Source of the DNA: Candidatus Parabeggiatoa sp. nov. 2
GTDB taxonomy: Bacteria > Pseudomonadota > Gammaproteobacteria > Beggiatoales > Beggiatoaceae
Reading direction: 5' to 3'
Assembly: GCA_002085445.1 (NCBI GenBank)
Contig: NBMI01000010.1
Coordinates: 20,647 to 84,646 of the forward strand
DNA length: 64,000 nucleotides
The notes under the pieces were generated by a model. The model was not told the origin of the DNA. It did not search any database and saw only the letters and a list, made by a program, of their open reading frames with translations. How positions within the stretch are numbered: position 1 is the stretch's first letter; each line of letters opens with the position of its first letter. Position numbers and translations under genes: made by a program. Below are positions 1 to 9,766 of the stretch, piece after piece.

Positions 1-882
1 CGGTGCTTGCCCTTCAGAAGGCTTCAACAAGTAGGCAATGTTAACTTCGTTAACCGATTCTGAATCGGAAGACTGCATTGGGCGAGTAAAGACTAAGAAA
101 CGGTTCTCTACTGGGTTGTTATTCAACAGTTGTTGTGTCACAATTAAATTGACTTGATAGGAATGATTAAAACACGCTGTTTTTTGAAAAAACGGCGGTT
201 CTTCTAATCGACAGGTTTTCGTATAACTTCCTTGACTGCCCTTAGTATAATTCCAGCTAATTTTAGTCAGATGTCTTAAAAACAGCAGTGGATAGGTAAG
301 ATTCTGTAATTTTGCTAAAATGGTTTGAAACGCATGGCTCGGAGAACTATCGGGATTATCGAATGGAAAATAAAATAGGGTTTCTTCTGGTTGTCTGTCA
401 GGATGATCTTTGTTAAGCAAGATGGGAACAATGAACTTTTCTATTTTAAAGCAAAAAGGTGGATCATAAATTTCTGGCGTGTTGGTATATTGAAAAACGG
501 CCTTAAAACCGACGCCAAATTTGCCGATTTGTGCTTCATACTTATTGGAATTGCCAATCGAGGTAATGGCGTTAATATGCCCTAGTCGTTGATTTTGAGT
601 ATCAATGTCTTCGGTGTCGGGAGCCGTGATAGAGAAATGAATGGTGCCGTTATGTGCGAAGAGGATGCCGGTGGGATTGAGCACCAGTCGGGCATAGGTG
701 GCTTTGGCATCATCGGCATTTTGTAGCAGTTCATAGATAAATTGGGCCGATTCTGAGTATTTTTCGATGACGCGCAGTTTTACGCCTCGCATCGAGCGTT
801 TTTCTAGCACTTCGGCACTTTGTTGACGATCTGTTGAGAGTTGTTCAAATTGGGTTTGTTGTTGTTTGGTTAAAGTGGACAT
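1..882 (-). CDS. Sacsin-like HSP90-type ATPase protein (3' part beyond window)
   Basis: The reading frame is open from an ATG at 882 to the left edge (294 codons), so only the N-terminal part is present. Residues about 48-56 read ELLQNADDA, the N-box of the HSP90/MutL/histidine-kinase (GHKL) fold, and GKFGVGFKAVFQ follows about 70 residues later as a G-box. This N-box/G-box pairing is typical of sacsin-like ATPase modules, often found in large proteins of bacterial defence or stress loci. The function here is unknown because the C-terminal half lies outside the window. A 61-bp piece of its 5' coding region recurs at 2857-2917. The spacer upstream of the start is packed with dispersed repeats. 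Confidence 0.7.
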   Translation of the reverse strand, partial: MSTLTKQQQTQFEQLSTDRQQSAEVLEKRSMRGVKLRVIEKYSESAQFIYELLQNADDAKATYARLVLNPTGILFAHNGTIHFSITAPDTEDIDTQNQRLGHINAITSIGNSNKYEAQIGKFGVGFKAVFQYTNTPEIYDPPFCFKIEKFIVPILLNKDHPDRQPEETLFYFPFDNPDSSPSHAFQTILAKLQNLTYPLLFLRHLTKISWNYTKGSQGSYTKTCRLEEPPFFQKTACFNHSYQVNLIVTQQLLNNNPVENRFLVFTRPMQSSDSESVNEVNIAYLLKPSEGQAP

Positions 883-1444
883 GGATGATGTTCTCTTTCT
901 AAAAATGATAGACTTGTCCAGATAAGTTTTGTCCATTCGGGCGCATTCCCATTTTCACGGTTCGGTTAAGTAAGTAGTACAACGGATGACGGGCCGATAA
1001 ACGGATAAAGCATAGACTTGTCCAGATAAGTTTTGTCCATTCGGGCGCATTCCCGTTTTCACGGTTCGGTTAGGTAAGTAGTACAACGGATGACGGGCCG
1101 ATAAACGGATTGATTGTTTATGGCTAGGTAGTACAACTGATGACGGGCCGATAAACGGATTGAGTACAACTAATTACGCGGATAAACGAATTTAGTAGCA
1201 ACTATACTTTGCACCGTCACAAACTGCGCTTTTTTCCGTTTTCGATGGTTAGTGTCAAGTATCGCCTGGGGATAAATCCCCAGGCTAAAAGCTAAAGTCT
1301 GCTAAAGCAGACTGCCCCCTGCGTGCGAGTGCTCTTATGCGTACTTACAGTAGTTCTAAACTGTTCATGACAAGAAAAGCTCAATTTATGGCGGTGCTTA
1401 GTATAATTAGCGGATAAACGAATTAAAAACGCGGATAAACTTCC
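883..1444. repeat. Repeat-filled spacer
   Basis: There is no credible gene. Two near-identical direct copies of a unit of about 100 bp lie at about 911-1003 and 1014-1110. Each begins GACTTGTCCAGATAAG, contains GGGCGCATTCCC and ends in the variant repeat ACGGGCCGATAAACGGAT. Shorter copies of the 30-bp GTACAAC/GGATAAACG repeat follow at 1123-1200 and about 1405-1425. A TTTGCACCGTCACAAA motif at 1208 belongs to another dispersed family, also found at about 1970, 2250, 42470 and 42850. Confidence 0.8.
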
Positions 1445-1552
1445 TCAAATTTCTGTGGCACCGCCAGCACTATAATCTTCTAAATCGGGTGCAATGGCAA
1501 TGTAAGCGTTGTCTTCATCAGTCCAAAATACGGTAAATGGATAGCGTTGCAT
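1445..1552 (-). pseudogene. HicB antitoxin relic (N-terminal 35 residues)
   Basis: An ATG at 1552 opens 35 codons that read like the start of a HicB antitoxin: MQRYPFTVFWTDEDNAYIA, then a PDLEDYSAGG stretch matching the usual 'PDLPGCSAxGDT' segment. The frame stops where the sequence becomes the dispersed GTTTATCCGCG repeat. The rest of the partly degraded RNase H-like fold and any DNA-binding domain are therefore gone. It starts 8 nt after the stop codon of the hicA relic, the normal hicA-hicB order. It is judged non-functional. Confidence 0.7.
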
Positions 1553-1560
1553 GTTAAGCC

Positions 1561-1965
1561 TCATTCGTATTTGTCCAACATTTTAATTAATTGGTAGGCT
1601 TGATAAGGATAAATATAACCGTCTTTGGTAATTCAAGATATCTTGTGTATTTTCTTTAGTAAAACACCTAAGCTGTACTGGTTCATTCCAGTTGATGGCC
1701 CACAAATCAGGGTTATTCACGTATTAATGCTAAGGGTATCTCCAGAAATAAAAATGTATTTTTAATCAATTAATTGTAATCAACTATTTGATTAACATAA
1801 TATTTATATAACTTATTGAAAAGTCGAACTCACGTTAGTATAAACAGTGTGAGAACTTCGCCCACCTGTTTCTGTGAAACCTACCATCTCAGCAGCTTTG
1901 CAAGCATCATTAAAACGCACCGCCTGTGGATTATTACGAATAGCCGCTAAAAGTTTTTCACGTTT
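1561..1965 (-). pseudogene. HicA toxin gene interrupted by a 173-bp element
   Basis: HicA is a small mRNA interferase with a dsRBD-like fold. The N-terminal half (about 1841-1965) reads KREKLLAAIRNNPQAVRF, then GFTETGGRSSHTVY, matching HicA through the catalytic GSH(H) segment; the first His position here is Ser. The C-terminal half (1561-1655) reads as NTQDILNYQ followed, in a shifted frame, by KDGYIYPYQAYQLIKMLDKYE. That tail matches the usual HicA ending 'NIQ...YQ..QLLKLIEKY'. Between the halves lies a repeat that also occurs at 7418-7589. The 5' end is replaced by another dispersed repeat (1963-1989), so the gene is broken at both ends and in the middle. Confidence 0.7.
1662..1834. mobile_element. 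173-bp non-autonomous element, copy 1 (inside hicA)
   Basis: This segment is about 90 percent identical by eye to 7418-7589. It starts near AAGCTGTACTGGTTCATT and ends at GAAAAGTCGAACTCAC. It has no ORF. In copy 1 the hexamer TTAGTA flanks both sides (1656-1661 and 1835-1840), which may be a target-site duplication. It separates the two halves of a hicA gene, which argues for insertion rather than chance similarity. No obvious terminal inverted repeat is visible. Confidence 0.6.
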
Positions 1966-2490
1966 ATACTTTGCACCGTCACAAATTGCGCTGAAAGTCA
2001 TTTCGACTTAGTGAGAAATCTTATTACTTAGACTCAATCGAAGTCGTTATTTGGCCCCAATTTGACCATAAAATTTGTACGGCTATTAGACCCAATTTGG
2101 GGGCCATAAAATCGTTTGACACATTTCAAGTTTGGATTTGTTCGGTTATAAAAGAATCAGACATCCAAACTTGAGTTCGGCAAGCATCCAAACTCCAGTT
2201 TGGACAAGAACAAATCCCAACTTAGGCTCAATCGAAGTCGTTAGACTTTGTACCGTCACAAATTGTGCTTTTCGTCATTTCGACTTAAGGAGAAATCTTA
2301 TGACTTAGACTCAATCGAAGTCGTTATTTGGCTCCAATTTTACCATTATTTTTGTACGGCTATTAGAGCCAATTTGGGGGCCATAAACTCGTTTGAGACA
2401 GTTTGGATTTGTTCGGTTATAAAAGAATCAGACATCCAATGTTGAGTTCGGCATGCATTCAAGCTCTAGTTTGGACAAGAACAAATCCCA
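1963..2490. repeat. Two direct copies of a 245-bp repeat
   Basis: Copy one spans about 1963-2220 and copy two about 2246-2490. Both begin with a CACCGTCACAAATTG motif, continue through GACTTAGACTCAATCGAAG and TTTGGGGGCCATAAA, and end GGACAAGAACAAATCCCAA. Copy two lacks about 10 bp near CATTTCAAG. The unit contains short hairpin-prone segments (CCAAACTTGAGTT, CCAAACTCCAGTTTGG). No gene is supported. Confidence 0.75.
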
Positions 2491-2500
2491 AAATCCGTTA

Positions 2501-3472
2501 CAATTGAGTACAACTAATTACGCGGATAAACGAATTGTTTCTTCAATAGGACGTGTTTTGTAGGTAGTAGTACTTAGGATGACGTGGATTAACGGATTTA
2601 TGGCTAGGTAGTACAACGGATGACGGGCCGATAAACGGATAAAGCATAGACTTGTCCAGATAAGTTTTGTCCATTCGGGCGCATTGCCATTTTCACGGTT
2701 CGGTTAGGTAAGTAGTACAACGGATGACGGGCAGATAAACGGATTCTTTTTGAAAGACGTCCCGATAAGTTTTGTCTATTCTTGCTTGATGAGTACAACG
2801 AATTAGGAAATAAACGAATAAAAATTAGGAATTAAACGAATAAAGCAAGCATAGATCGTTTTTCTAGCACTTCGGCACTTTGTTGACGATCTGTTGAGAG
2901 TTGTTCAAATTGGGTTTTTTGGTGAGGAGTTTAGATGGGCATTGGTTATCTTTTATCAACAATTTCAGGATTGTTGTCGATTAGTCTCTTAGTACATCTA
3001 ATTACGCGGATAAACGAATTGTTCTGAGTTTTCCCTAGGTTCGTTCCACCAGTTGATCTTTCACATTCAACACCTTCGGGGTTGGCACTATTCACTAGGG
3101 CGCATTCCCATTTTCCGGGTACGAAAGTTAATTTAGATGGCGATTATGCTTAATATAAGGATTGATAAAAGTCAATTTTTATCAAGAGTACGTTTATCCG
3201 CGTTTTTATACTGCACACGGCTTAGATTTGGACTTTTAGGTTTCCAGAATTCCAGCATCATTCCCTTCACCCCGGTGAAGAAAAAAGTCTAAATTTCACC
3301 CGTTCACAGTATAATTCGTTTAGTAGCAATATAGGCGTTCCGCCACTGCGTTTGGCGTTCCGCCACGGCGTTTCGTTATACTAAATTCGTTTATCCGCGT
3401 AATTCGTTGTACTAAATTCGTTTATCCGCGTAATTCGTTGTACTTACTTAACCGTGAAAACGGGAATGCGCC
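2501..3472. repeat. Repeat-filled spacer with a gene fragment
   Basis: It contains several copies of the 30-bp repeat (about 2510-2536, 2610-2640, 2715-2743, 2990-3020 forward; about 3370-3440 inverted). It also holds a third copy of the GACTTGTCCAGATAAG unit at about 2647-2743. Positions 2857-2917 are identical to 797-857 inside the sacsin-like ATPase gene. GGCGTTCCGCCAC is duplicated at about 3336-3370. The spacer runs up to the stop of the methyltransferase relic. Confidence 0.75.
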
Positions 3473-4135
3473 CTATTCACTATTGGCTTTTTTGAAATCT
3501 TTTTTCTGAGCATCTATAGTAGCACTTTTTGGGTTAAAAATAGGAGAAGGTGTCACCAGTTCAATTTTTTTAATCGCGTCCAAAATATCCGCCTTAACAT
3601 CACCGGTGGCTTTTGATAGTCCTTGATTTAAATGGGCTAACGCAACGGATTGGGCCGTTTCGGTTTGTGGTTTCTGGTTATCTTTTTGAAAAATAAGGAT
3701 ATCTTCTTTAATCGCGTTGCCAAATTTGTTAGTAAACGTTCTTTCTAACGTGTGCAGTTCAATAAATCCGCCCATCGTTTGAATGAGTTGAGCAATCATT
3801 TGTCCAGCGTACCTTTGATTCTCGCCCCATCACCAGTATCATTTTTCCAGCAGGTTTTAAGGCGAGCCAAAAACTTTCGATAGCTTTGCTCATATCAAGA
3901 CAATATTGCACCACCGTTTTAAATCTGTTGCTTCGATGTTTTCTATTGGCACCAAATTCGCTTTGTGCTACACGGAGAATATCAATATTCAAGCTTTCAA
4001 TGATGGCGCGGTAGTTTTGGTGATAGTTAAATACATTGATGTAGGGTGGACTGGTAAAAATCAAATCGGCCGTTTCTGGTAACTCTTGGCCGACTTTTCG
4101 GGCATCGTTAAGATTAGCCTTAATTAGATTTTCTC
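3473..4135 (-). pseudogene. DNA methyltransferase relic, frameshifted and cut by IS607
   Basis: Reading from 4135 downwards, codons give ENLIKANLNDARKV, then ADLIFTSPPYINVFNYHQNYR. TSPPY is catalytic motif IV of amino-methyltransferases (N6-adenine or N4-cytosine). The frame shifts near 3800 after VMGRESKVR and continues in another frame as MIAQLIQTMGGFIELHTLER with NKFGNAIKEDILIFQK, the usual C-terminal 'ikEdil' segment. The 5' side ends exactly where the tnpB stop of the neighbouring IS607-type element begins. The N-terminal part was not found on the far side of that element. Non-functional as it stands. Confidence 0.75.
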
Positions 4136-5356
4136 TTACTTAAAAACGCCAAAACCACCAAATAGGGGTTCGGTTATGTTTAAGGAGTAAGCTTCCTGGG
4201 GTGATAAAACTTCTATCACCTTAGTCAAAAAACGAATCAAAATATTTCTTGCACCATGTATATCTCGGTTCACTCTTTTGCCTTGGAAAAGAATTGAAGC
4301 TTTCCCGCCCAAGTTATTTAGAACAGAACCATCCCACAAGGTTTTGGAAGTATAAGATTCATTAACATCTATGACGGTTTTACCGTATTTTTTTGCCATC
4401 CACTTCAAGGTTTGCTTGAACTTATAATGGGCCAACCCAAGCATGCTTCTAACCGTTTTGCGTCTAATAAATCGTTTGCGCGTCTCATGTTTTTTTTGCA
4501 CCATTTTTAAAATTTCAAAAGTGGGCAATAAAATGACATCATAATTTGAAACCAAATCATAAGCAACCCTTCTATGCAAATCGGTAACTAAGTTTTGTTG
4601 TCTGACTCTGATTTGATGAATTCGATTGTTAAGATTTTTCAATCGTTCTTTAACCCATTGTTTTGATTTATCTTCTTGTTTTAATTTCTCACGCGTTGAT
4701 AAAAGGCTATCAAGTGCCAACATTAAAGGAACCAATTTGGTTTCAATAAACTTTTCGCCATATTGTGTTGCATCTTGTGGACTAAAAGCCGTTTGAAACG
4801 TTCTAACTCCAGGGTCAAGTGAGACAATGGACAATTCTTTTGTTTTAGTTTGGGTAACAGATTGTTCAAATTTTACACTTGCAAACCATTGTCCATTGGT
4901 ATAAGTGACTATAGTCGTTTTACCCACAGCCTCATTGGGGGCCGTTTCGGTCCAAGCACATTCACCTAATATTCTAGGAAATATTTGCTTGTTTGCCGAT
5001 AATCTCTGAACAACAAAATATTGTTGAGGTGCATTTCTTGACATAAAAGACATGGAAGCCTTTTCACCTTTCATTCTGTTTTTAATCACGGCTGAACGTG
5101 TCTCACAAGCTTTTCGATAAGCCGCTTGAACTAGGTTGCTATTGTAACGGGTCTCATTTTGTTCGCATTCAACTATGCACCAATCACATATTTGGGTTCT
5201 GAAATCGCTATGAGGTTTACGCCCTTTTCGCATGAATTCAATTGTCAGATTATACGCACGACGAAAAAGGTTTAAGGCATCAAACCACAATTTTTCATTT
5301 TGAGGATAAATCCTTATTTTCTTGCTTGTGATTGCGACGCTTTGTTTTGTTTCCAT
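4136..5356 (-). CDS. tnpB: TnpB-type RNA-guided nuclease of an IS607-family element
   Basis: The frame is open from 5722, but the family N-terminus matches from the ATG at 5356 (METKQSVAITSKKIRIYPQ), giving 406 residues. TnpB proteins are RuvC-fold nucleases guided by a transposon-end RNA. The RuvC triad appears intact: D181 in SLDPGVRTF, E281 in LLPTFEIL and D365 in NRDIHGARNI. The zinc-ribbon region between the last two motifs (residues 336-362, TSKTLWDG...ILFQGK) lacks the usual CxxC pairs. The gene overlaps the 3' end of tnpA by 62 nt, the normal IS607 arrangement. Its stop codon abuts the methyltransferase relic. Confidence 0.85.
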   Translation of the reverse strand: METKQSVAITSKKIRIYPQNEKLWFDALNLFRRAYNLTIEFMRKGRKPHSDFRTQICDWCIVECEQNETRYNSNLVQAAYRKACETRSAVIKNRMKGEKASMSFMSRNAPQQYFVVQRLSANKQIFPRILGECAWTETAPNEAVGKTTIVTYTNGQWFASVKFEQSVTQTKTKELSIVSLDPGVRTFQTAFSPQDATQYGEKFIETKLVPLMLALDSLLSTREKLKQEDKSKQWVKERLKNLNNRIHQIRVRQQNLVTDLHRRVAYDLVSNYDVILLPTFEILKMVQKKHETRKRFIRRKTVRSMLGLAHYKFKQTLKWMAKKYGKTVIDVNESYTSKTLWDGSVLNNLGGKASILFQGKRVNRDIHGARNILIRFLTKVIEVLSPQEAYSLNITEPLFGGFGVFK

Positions 5357-5855
5357 AATGGGAATTGATAAACTTCGTTCTGAAAGCAATGAGGGCCGGG
5401 GTAAAGAATTGTTCGGTATTATTTGGCTCTTCCAAAAGTTCGACTCGCCCTTTTGATAATTCAATAATCCATTTGATGAGTGGGAAGGAGGGAAGGGTGA
5501 TTCTATCCGATGTGGTTGCCACAAGGTGCAATGGATTGCCGTTGATAGCGAGTTCCAAAAAGGCTTTATATCCACGTCTATTTTGGTTAAATCCTGAGGC
5601 GATATCAGAGATGAATCGGGCGAAAGGGTATTGGCTTTTGAGCAATTATCGAAGTTTATCAAGGGAGCTTTTGAGCAATGAACTTCCGACTCTGGCGTAG
5701 AGAATAATGGTAATGGGTTCATTGACCCAAACCCGGTAATGTCCTCCTTTGTTTTTTTTTGACTTTATCAAATTTTCCCTCCAATATTTGCGTTTTGGAT
5801 TGTTTCGTTTGTAACTTGAATATTCTTTTGCCAAATAACAGGTTGATTTATACAT
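5295..5855 (-). pseudogene. tnpA: IS607-type serine recombinase TnpA with in-frame stop
   Basis: The frame begins at ATG 5855. Residues 1-50 form a MerR-like helix-turn-helix ending KNKGGHYRVW. The serine recombinase catalytic segment ITIILYARVGSS follows. Then comes an in-frame TAA (5646-5648) exactly where family members have a Gln codon (LDKLR-stop-LLKSQ); CAA to TAA is the simplest change. After it the frame continues: FISDIASGFNQNRRGYKAFLE, then ELSKGRVELLEE, to the stop at 5295. TnpA catalyses insertion and excision of IS607 elements, so this copy is probably dead unless the stop is read through. Confidence 0.8.
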
Positions 5856-5943
5856 AACCTAAAATGACCGTTTTGTGTTTTTGGCAATTTTAGTGTTTTT
5901 GGTTTAAAATTTTAGCTGTATAGGGTAGGCTCAACAGCGATTT

Positions 5944-6153
5944 TTATAGGTAATAAAAGGATTTGGTTAAAGACTCTTTCAGCCCTAGCTTTTTATCATG
6001 TTCAGATAGAAATAACAGGTTCAGGGCCAGTATTTGTTGTTCTTGATCTAATAGATTAGAAAATAACAGTTTAGCAAGATGAATCAGATTCTGGTAACTG
6101 TCTCGATAATTGGGCTTTTTGACATAAACGGGCAAGCCTTCAAATGGGAGCAA
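5944..6153 (-). CDS. Hypothetical protein, 69 residues
   Basis: The product is not recognised. The frame runs from ATG 6153 and reads MLPFEGLPVYVKKPNYRDSY, then Leu-rich segments (HLAKLLFSNLLDQEQQILAL), ending KSFYYL. It lies between the IS607 element and the PD-(D/E)XK gene on the same strand. It could be a remnant of a longer gene, since it starts close to a repeat (6180-6250). Coding status is uncertain. Confidence 0.3.
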   Translation of the reverse strand: MLPFEGLPVYVKKPNYRDSYQNLIHLAKLLFSNLLDQEQQILALNLLFLSEHDKKLGLKESLTKSFYYL

Positions 6154-6205
6154 AGCGGCTTTCAGTTTTATCGCAACGGCGGTGATTATTTAGAAATCCG
6201 ATTTC

Positions 6206-6268
6206 TTAAAGAAATCGGATTTCTTCGATTTCAGGGCGGAGTTCATCATCAGACTTGGTGTCAATACT
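6206..6268 (-). pseudogene. BrnA-like antitoxin N-terminal fragment
   Basis: Overlapping the stop of the nuclease-like gene, the +1 frame reads SIDTKSDDELRPEIEEIRFL and stops at 6206. SIDTKSDDELR closely matches the first residues of the BrnA relic at 7125-7163 ([13 protein letters not shown]). BrnA proteins commonly continue PEYDFS after DELR. The DNA after it is a hairpin repeat (GAAATCCGATTTC both ways). It seems to be a transplanted antitoxin fragment rather than a gene. Confidence 0.45.
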
Positions 6269-6878
6269 TATCTGCTGTTTTAGCCGTGACGATTGAGATA
6301 AAAATACCCATTATTTTGGAAACATTGGAGATAGGGTATTCATCAATATCTATCCAAACGGTGTCGTCATGTAATTTCAGAAATCGCCACAAACTGCCGG
6401 TTGTGACAACGCCATAGATATTTGGAATAGATTTTTGTTTGCTGTCATTACAGAGCTTGGAAGCAAACATTTCAGCAATATATTGTCCCATCCCAGAATT
6501 GATTCGATCATTTTTAGCTTCAACAATCGCTATGATTGGGACATCCAAAAATAACTGTTCCTTTGATAAGCTCAACATGTAGTCACAAGTACCATTCAAG
6601 CCTTTTGTTTTATCCACATTAAATTCAATTCCTGAAAACAGGCTGAGTTCAGAATTTGATTGTTTGATCAATTCCACCAATACCGGCGTAACAATCAACT
6701 CAGAGCGTGCTTTTTCGGTATCAATCGAAACCGCTAAAGGAATATTGAATTTGAGCGTTTCTTTTAGATGTGGACTACACTCTAAAGGTTCAGTCATTGG
6801 AAATAAACGCTCTTTTTCATTCAAGGATAATAATAACTTTTCTTTCACATCAGTTAACGTAAAATCGCTATAAGCCAT
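6261..6878 (-). CDS. PD-(D/E)XK nuclease-like protein
   Basis: A 205-residue protein starting at ATG 6878. The middle region reads GIEFNVDKTKGLNGTCDYML, then FLDVPIIAIVEAKND about 15 residues later. That Asp followed by Glu-Ala-Lys is the PD-(D/E)XK nuclease signature (D...EAK). Similar proteins of about 200 residues are common in cyanobacteria and filamentous sulfur bacteria, usually annotated as hypothetical and related to restriction-enzyme-like nucleases. The C-terminal YGVVTTGSLWRFLKL segment is characteristic of that group. Its substrate is unknown. It stands alone, with no partner gene visible. Confidence 0.6.
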   Translation of the reverse strand: MAYSDFTLTDVKEKLLLSLNEKERLFPMTEPLECSPHLKETLKFNIPLAVSIDTEKARSELIVTPVLVELIKQSNSELSLFSGIEFNVDKTKGLNGTCDYMLSLSKEQLFLDVPIIAIVEAKNDRINSGMGQYIAEMFASKLCNDSKQKSIPNIYGVVTTGSLWRFLKLHDDTVWIDIDEYPISNVSKIMGIFISIVTAKTADKY

Positions 6879-7124
6879 TTTTTACTCTCTTATAAATCAA
6901 GTAGCCCATGCCGTTTAGGCTATTCTCAAAGCTAAGACTTTTTCACATTCGGTGAACAGCACATCTAAAATGCCCAATAAGCCTTCTATATGTTGAATGG
7001 AAGCCGAAAATGGATGCGCTCGTGCTCGTGCAAGCTACGCTTGGAACCTGCCAAATTAAAGTTTGGACTCCTGCCAAAGTTTGGATTTCTGCCAAAGTTT
7101 GGAGTCTTGCCAAACACTCCTGTT
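6879..7124. repeat. Spacer with short hairpin repeats
   Basis: Three copies of a TGCCAAAGTTTGGA-type hairpin repeat lie at about 7055-7115 and continue into the position where brnA should be. The rest (6880-7040) shows no gene. Confidence 0.6.
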
Positions 7125-7410
<286 letters not shown>

Positions 7411-7417
7411 TTAAAAT

Positions 7418-7589
7418 AACACATAAGCTGTACTGGTTCATTCCAGTTGATGGCCCACAAATAAGGGTTATTCACGTATTAATGCTAAGGGTATCTCCAG
7501 AAATAAAAATGTGTTTTTAATCAATTAATTGTAATCAACAACTTGATTAACATAAGATTTATATAAGTTATTGAAAAGTCGAACTCACA
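7418..7589. mobile_element. 173-bp non-autonomous element, copy 2 (5' to brnT)
   Basis: It matches 1662-1834 closely over its full length, in the same orientation on the plus strand. It replaces the start codon region of brnT. No clear target duplication is visible for this copy. Confidence 0.6.
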
Positions 7590-8108
7590 TTACTAACTAT
7601 AGCACAACGAATTAAGAAATAAAGCGCTAGTTTTTCAGATAAATTTGTCCGATTAGAAATCCGATTTTTTGAAAAAATCGGATTTCTCTGAATTCTCTGT
7701 TTTAATTTGGTACTGCCAAACTAAAGTTTGGACTCCTGCCAAAGTTTGGATTACTGCCAAACTAAACTCCTGTTGCGATAATTGCTCATGGCTCATCCTT
7801 TCCCCTTTCCCTTTATCCTAGTTGTTCAGTATTTTTCCGTTATTCTCTCCCCTTTAGTACCTATATAGGCCTTTCTAGGGGTGGTGAAAATCAGGTTTCA
7901 ACGGGTTCTAAAATTTGGTCCCATTTTTATTCCGCTTAAGTCTTTATTTTTAAAAACAATCGCGTCGGAAAAAGTTTCGCAGAGCGAATTTTGCCGACGC
8001 GTTTAAATATCATTTAAATCATTAATCATTAATCATTAATCATTAATCATTAATCATTAATTATTAATTATTTTCATCACCCCAGGCCTTTCCCCTTTCC
8101 CTTTGCCC
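7590..8108. other. Spacer with hairpins and a heptamer array
   Basis: At about 7650-7685 there is a hairpin (AATCCGATTTTTTGAAAAAA then TCGGATT). Hairpin repeats of the CCAAACTAAAGTTTGG type follow at about 7725-7775. At 8021-8070 a perfect seven-base tandem repeat, ATTAATC, runs about six times just downstream of mdh. The central part (7790-8020) shows nothing recognisable. Confidence 0.6.
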
Positions 8109-9083
8109 CTAATTGAGCAACTCGGCGATAGCATCGCGTTCTTGTTCAAGTTCACGTTGACTCGCCTGTAGGCGGGTGCGGCTAAAGTCATCTATTTCTA
8201 AACCTTGCACAATTGAAATTTCGCCGTTTTTGATAGTTACCGGGAAGGAATATATCAGGCCTTCTGTAATACCATAGCTACCATCGCTGGGAATAGCGAC
8301 ACTAACCCATTCATCAGTCCCCATCACCCAGTCGCGTATATGGGAAAGTACCGCAAAAGCGGCCGAAGCGGCACTGGATTTGCTTCGTGCTTTAATCACC
8401 GCCGCGCCACGCTGTTGCACCGTGGGAATAAATTTATTGACGATCCAGTCTTGATCGACTAAAGATTTAGCCGGTTGACCATTGACGGTGGCATGACTGA
8501 TGTCGGGATATTGGGTAGTGGAATGGTTGCCCCATACGGCCAACTTTTTGATAGCGGTGACTTCGACACCCGTTTTGGCAGCCAATTGAGCCAAGGCTCG
8601 GTGATGATCGAGGCGTGTCATGGCGGTAAATTGTTTAGGCTCTAAATCGGGGGCACAGTGCATGGCAATATGGGCGTTAGTGTTGGCGGGATTACCGACG
8701 ACTAGCACTTTGACATCACGACTGGCAAACTCATTTAGTGCTTTGCCTTGTACCTTGAAAATTTCACCGTTGATTTTAAGTAAATCGCTTCTCTCCATCC
8801 CTGGCCCTCGTGGGGCCGCTCCAACCAGTAACGCGTAGTCAACATCGCCAAAGGCTATATTGGCATCGTCCGTCATTACAACGTCTTGCAACAACGGATA
8901 GGCACAGTCGTCGAGTTCCATCATGACACCCTTCAAGGCCGGCAACGCGACGGGCAGTTCTAGCAAGTGCAAAATCACTGGCTGGTCTGGCCCTAACATT
9001 TCCCCAGAAGCAAGACGGAATATAAAAGAGTAGGCGATTTGGCCCGCGCTTCCCGTGATAGCAACACGTACTGGTGGTTTCAT
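8109..9083 (-). CDS. mdh: Malate dehydrogenase
   Basis: A 324-residue NAD-dependent malate dehydrogenase of the longer, cytosolic-like bacterial type, interconverting malate and oxaloacetate in the TCA cycle. The Rossmann loop is [14 protein letters not shown] at the N-terminus. Substrate-binding Arg is in [11 protein letters not shown] contact in [10 protein letters not shown], and the catalytic His in [11 protein letters not shown]. The family length is normal and the ATG at 9083 aligns with family starts. It is divergent from sucA, with 683 bp of hairpins and heptamer repeats between them. Its 3' side ends in an ATTAATC array. Confidence 0.97.
   Translation of the reverse strand: MKPPVRVAITGSAGQIAYSFIFRLASGEMLGPDQPVILHLLELPVALPALKGVMMELDDCAYPLLQDVVMTDDANIAFGDVDYALLVGAAPRGPGMERSDLLKINGEIFKVQGKALNEFASRDVKVLVVGNPANTNAHIAMHCAPDLEPKQFTAMTRLDHHRALAQLAAKTGVEVTAIKKLAVWGNHSTTQYPDISHATVNGQPAKSLVDQDWIVNKFIPTVQQRGAAVIKARSKSSAASAAFAVLSHIRDWVMGTDEWVSVAIPSDGSYGITEGLIYSFPVTIKNGEISIVQGLEIDDFSRTRLQASQRELEQERDAIAELLN

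Positions 9084-9766
<683 letters not shown>

Larger units (their letters stand above)
4136..5855 (-). mobile_element. IS607-family element, copy 1
   Basis: Overlapping tnpA (MerR-like HTH plus serine recombinase) and tnpB on the minus strand define an IS607-family element. Ends are approximate because this family has no terminal inverted repeats and does not duplicate its target. The left end must lie near 4136, where methyltransferase coding sequence resumes. The right end lies beyond 5855. Confidence 0.8.
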
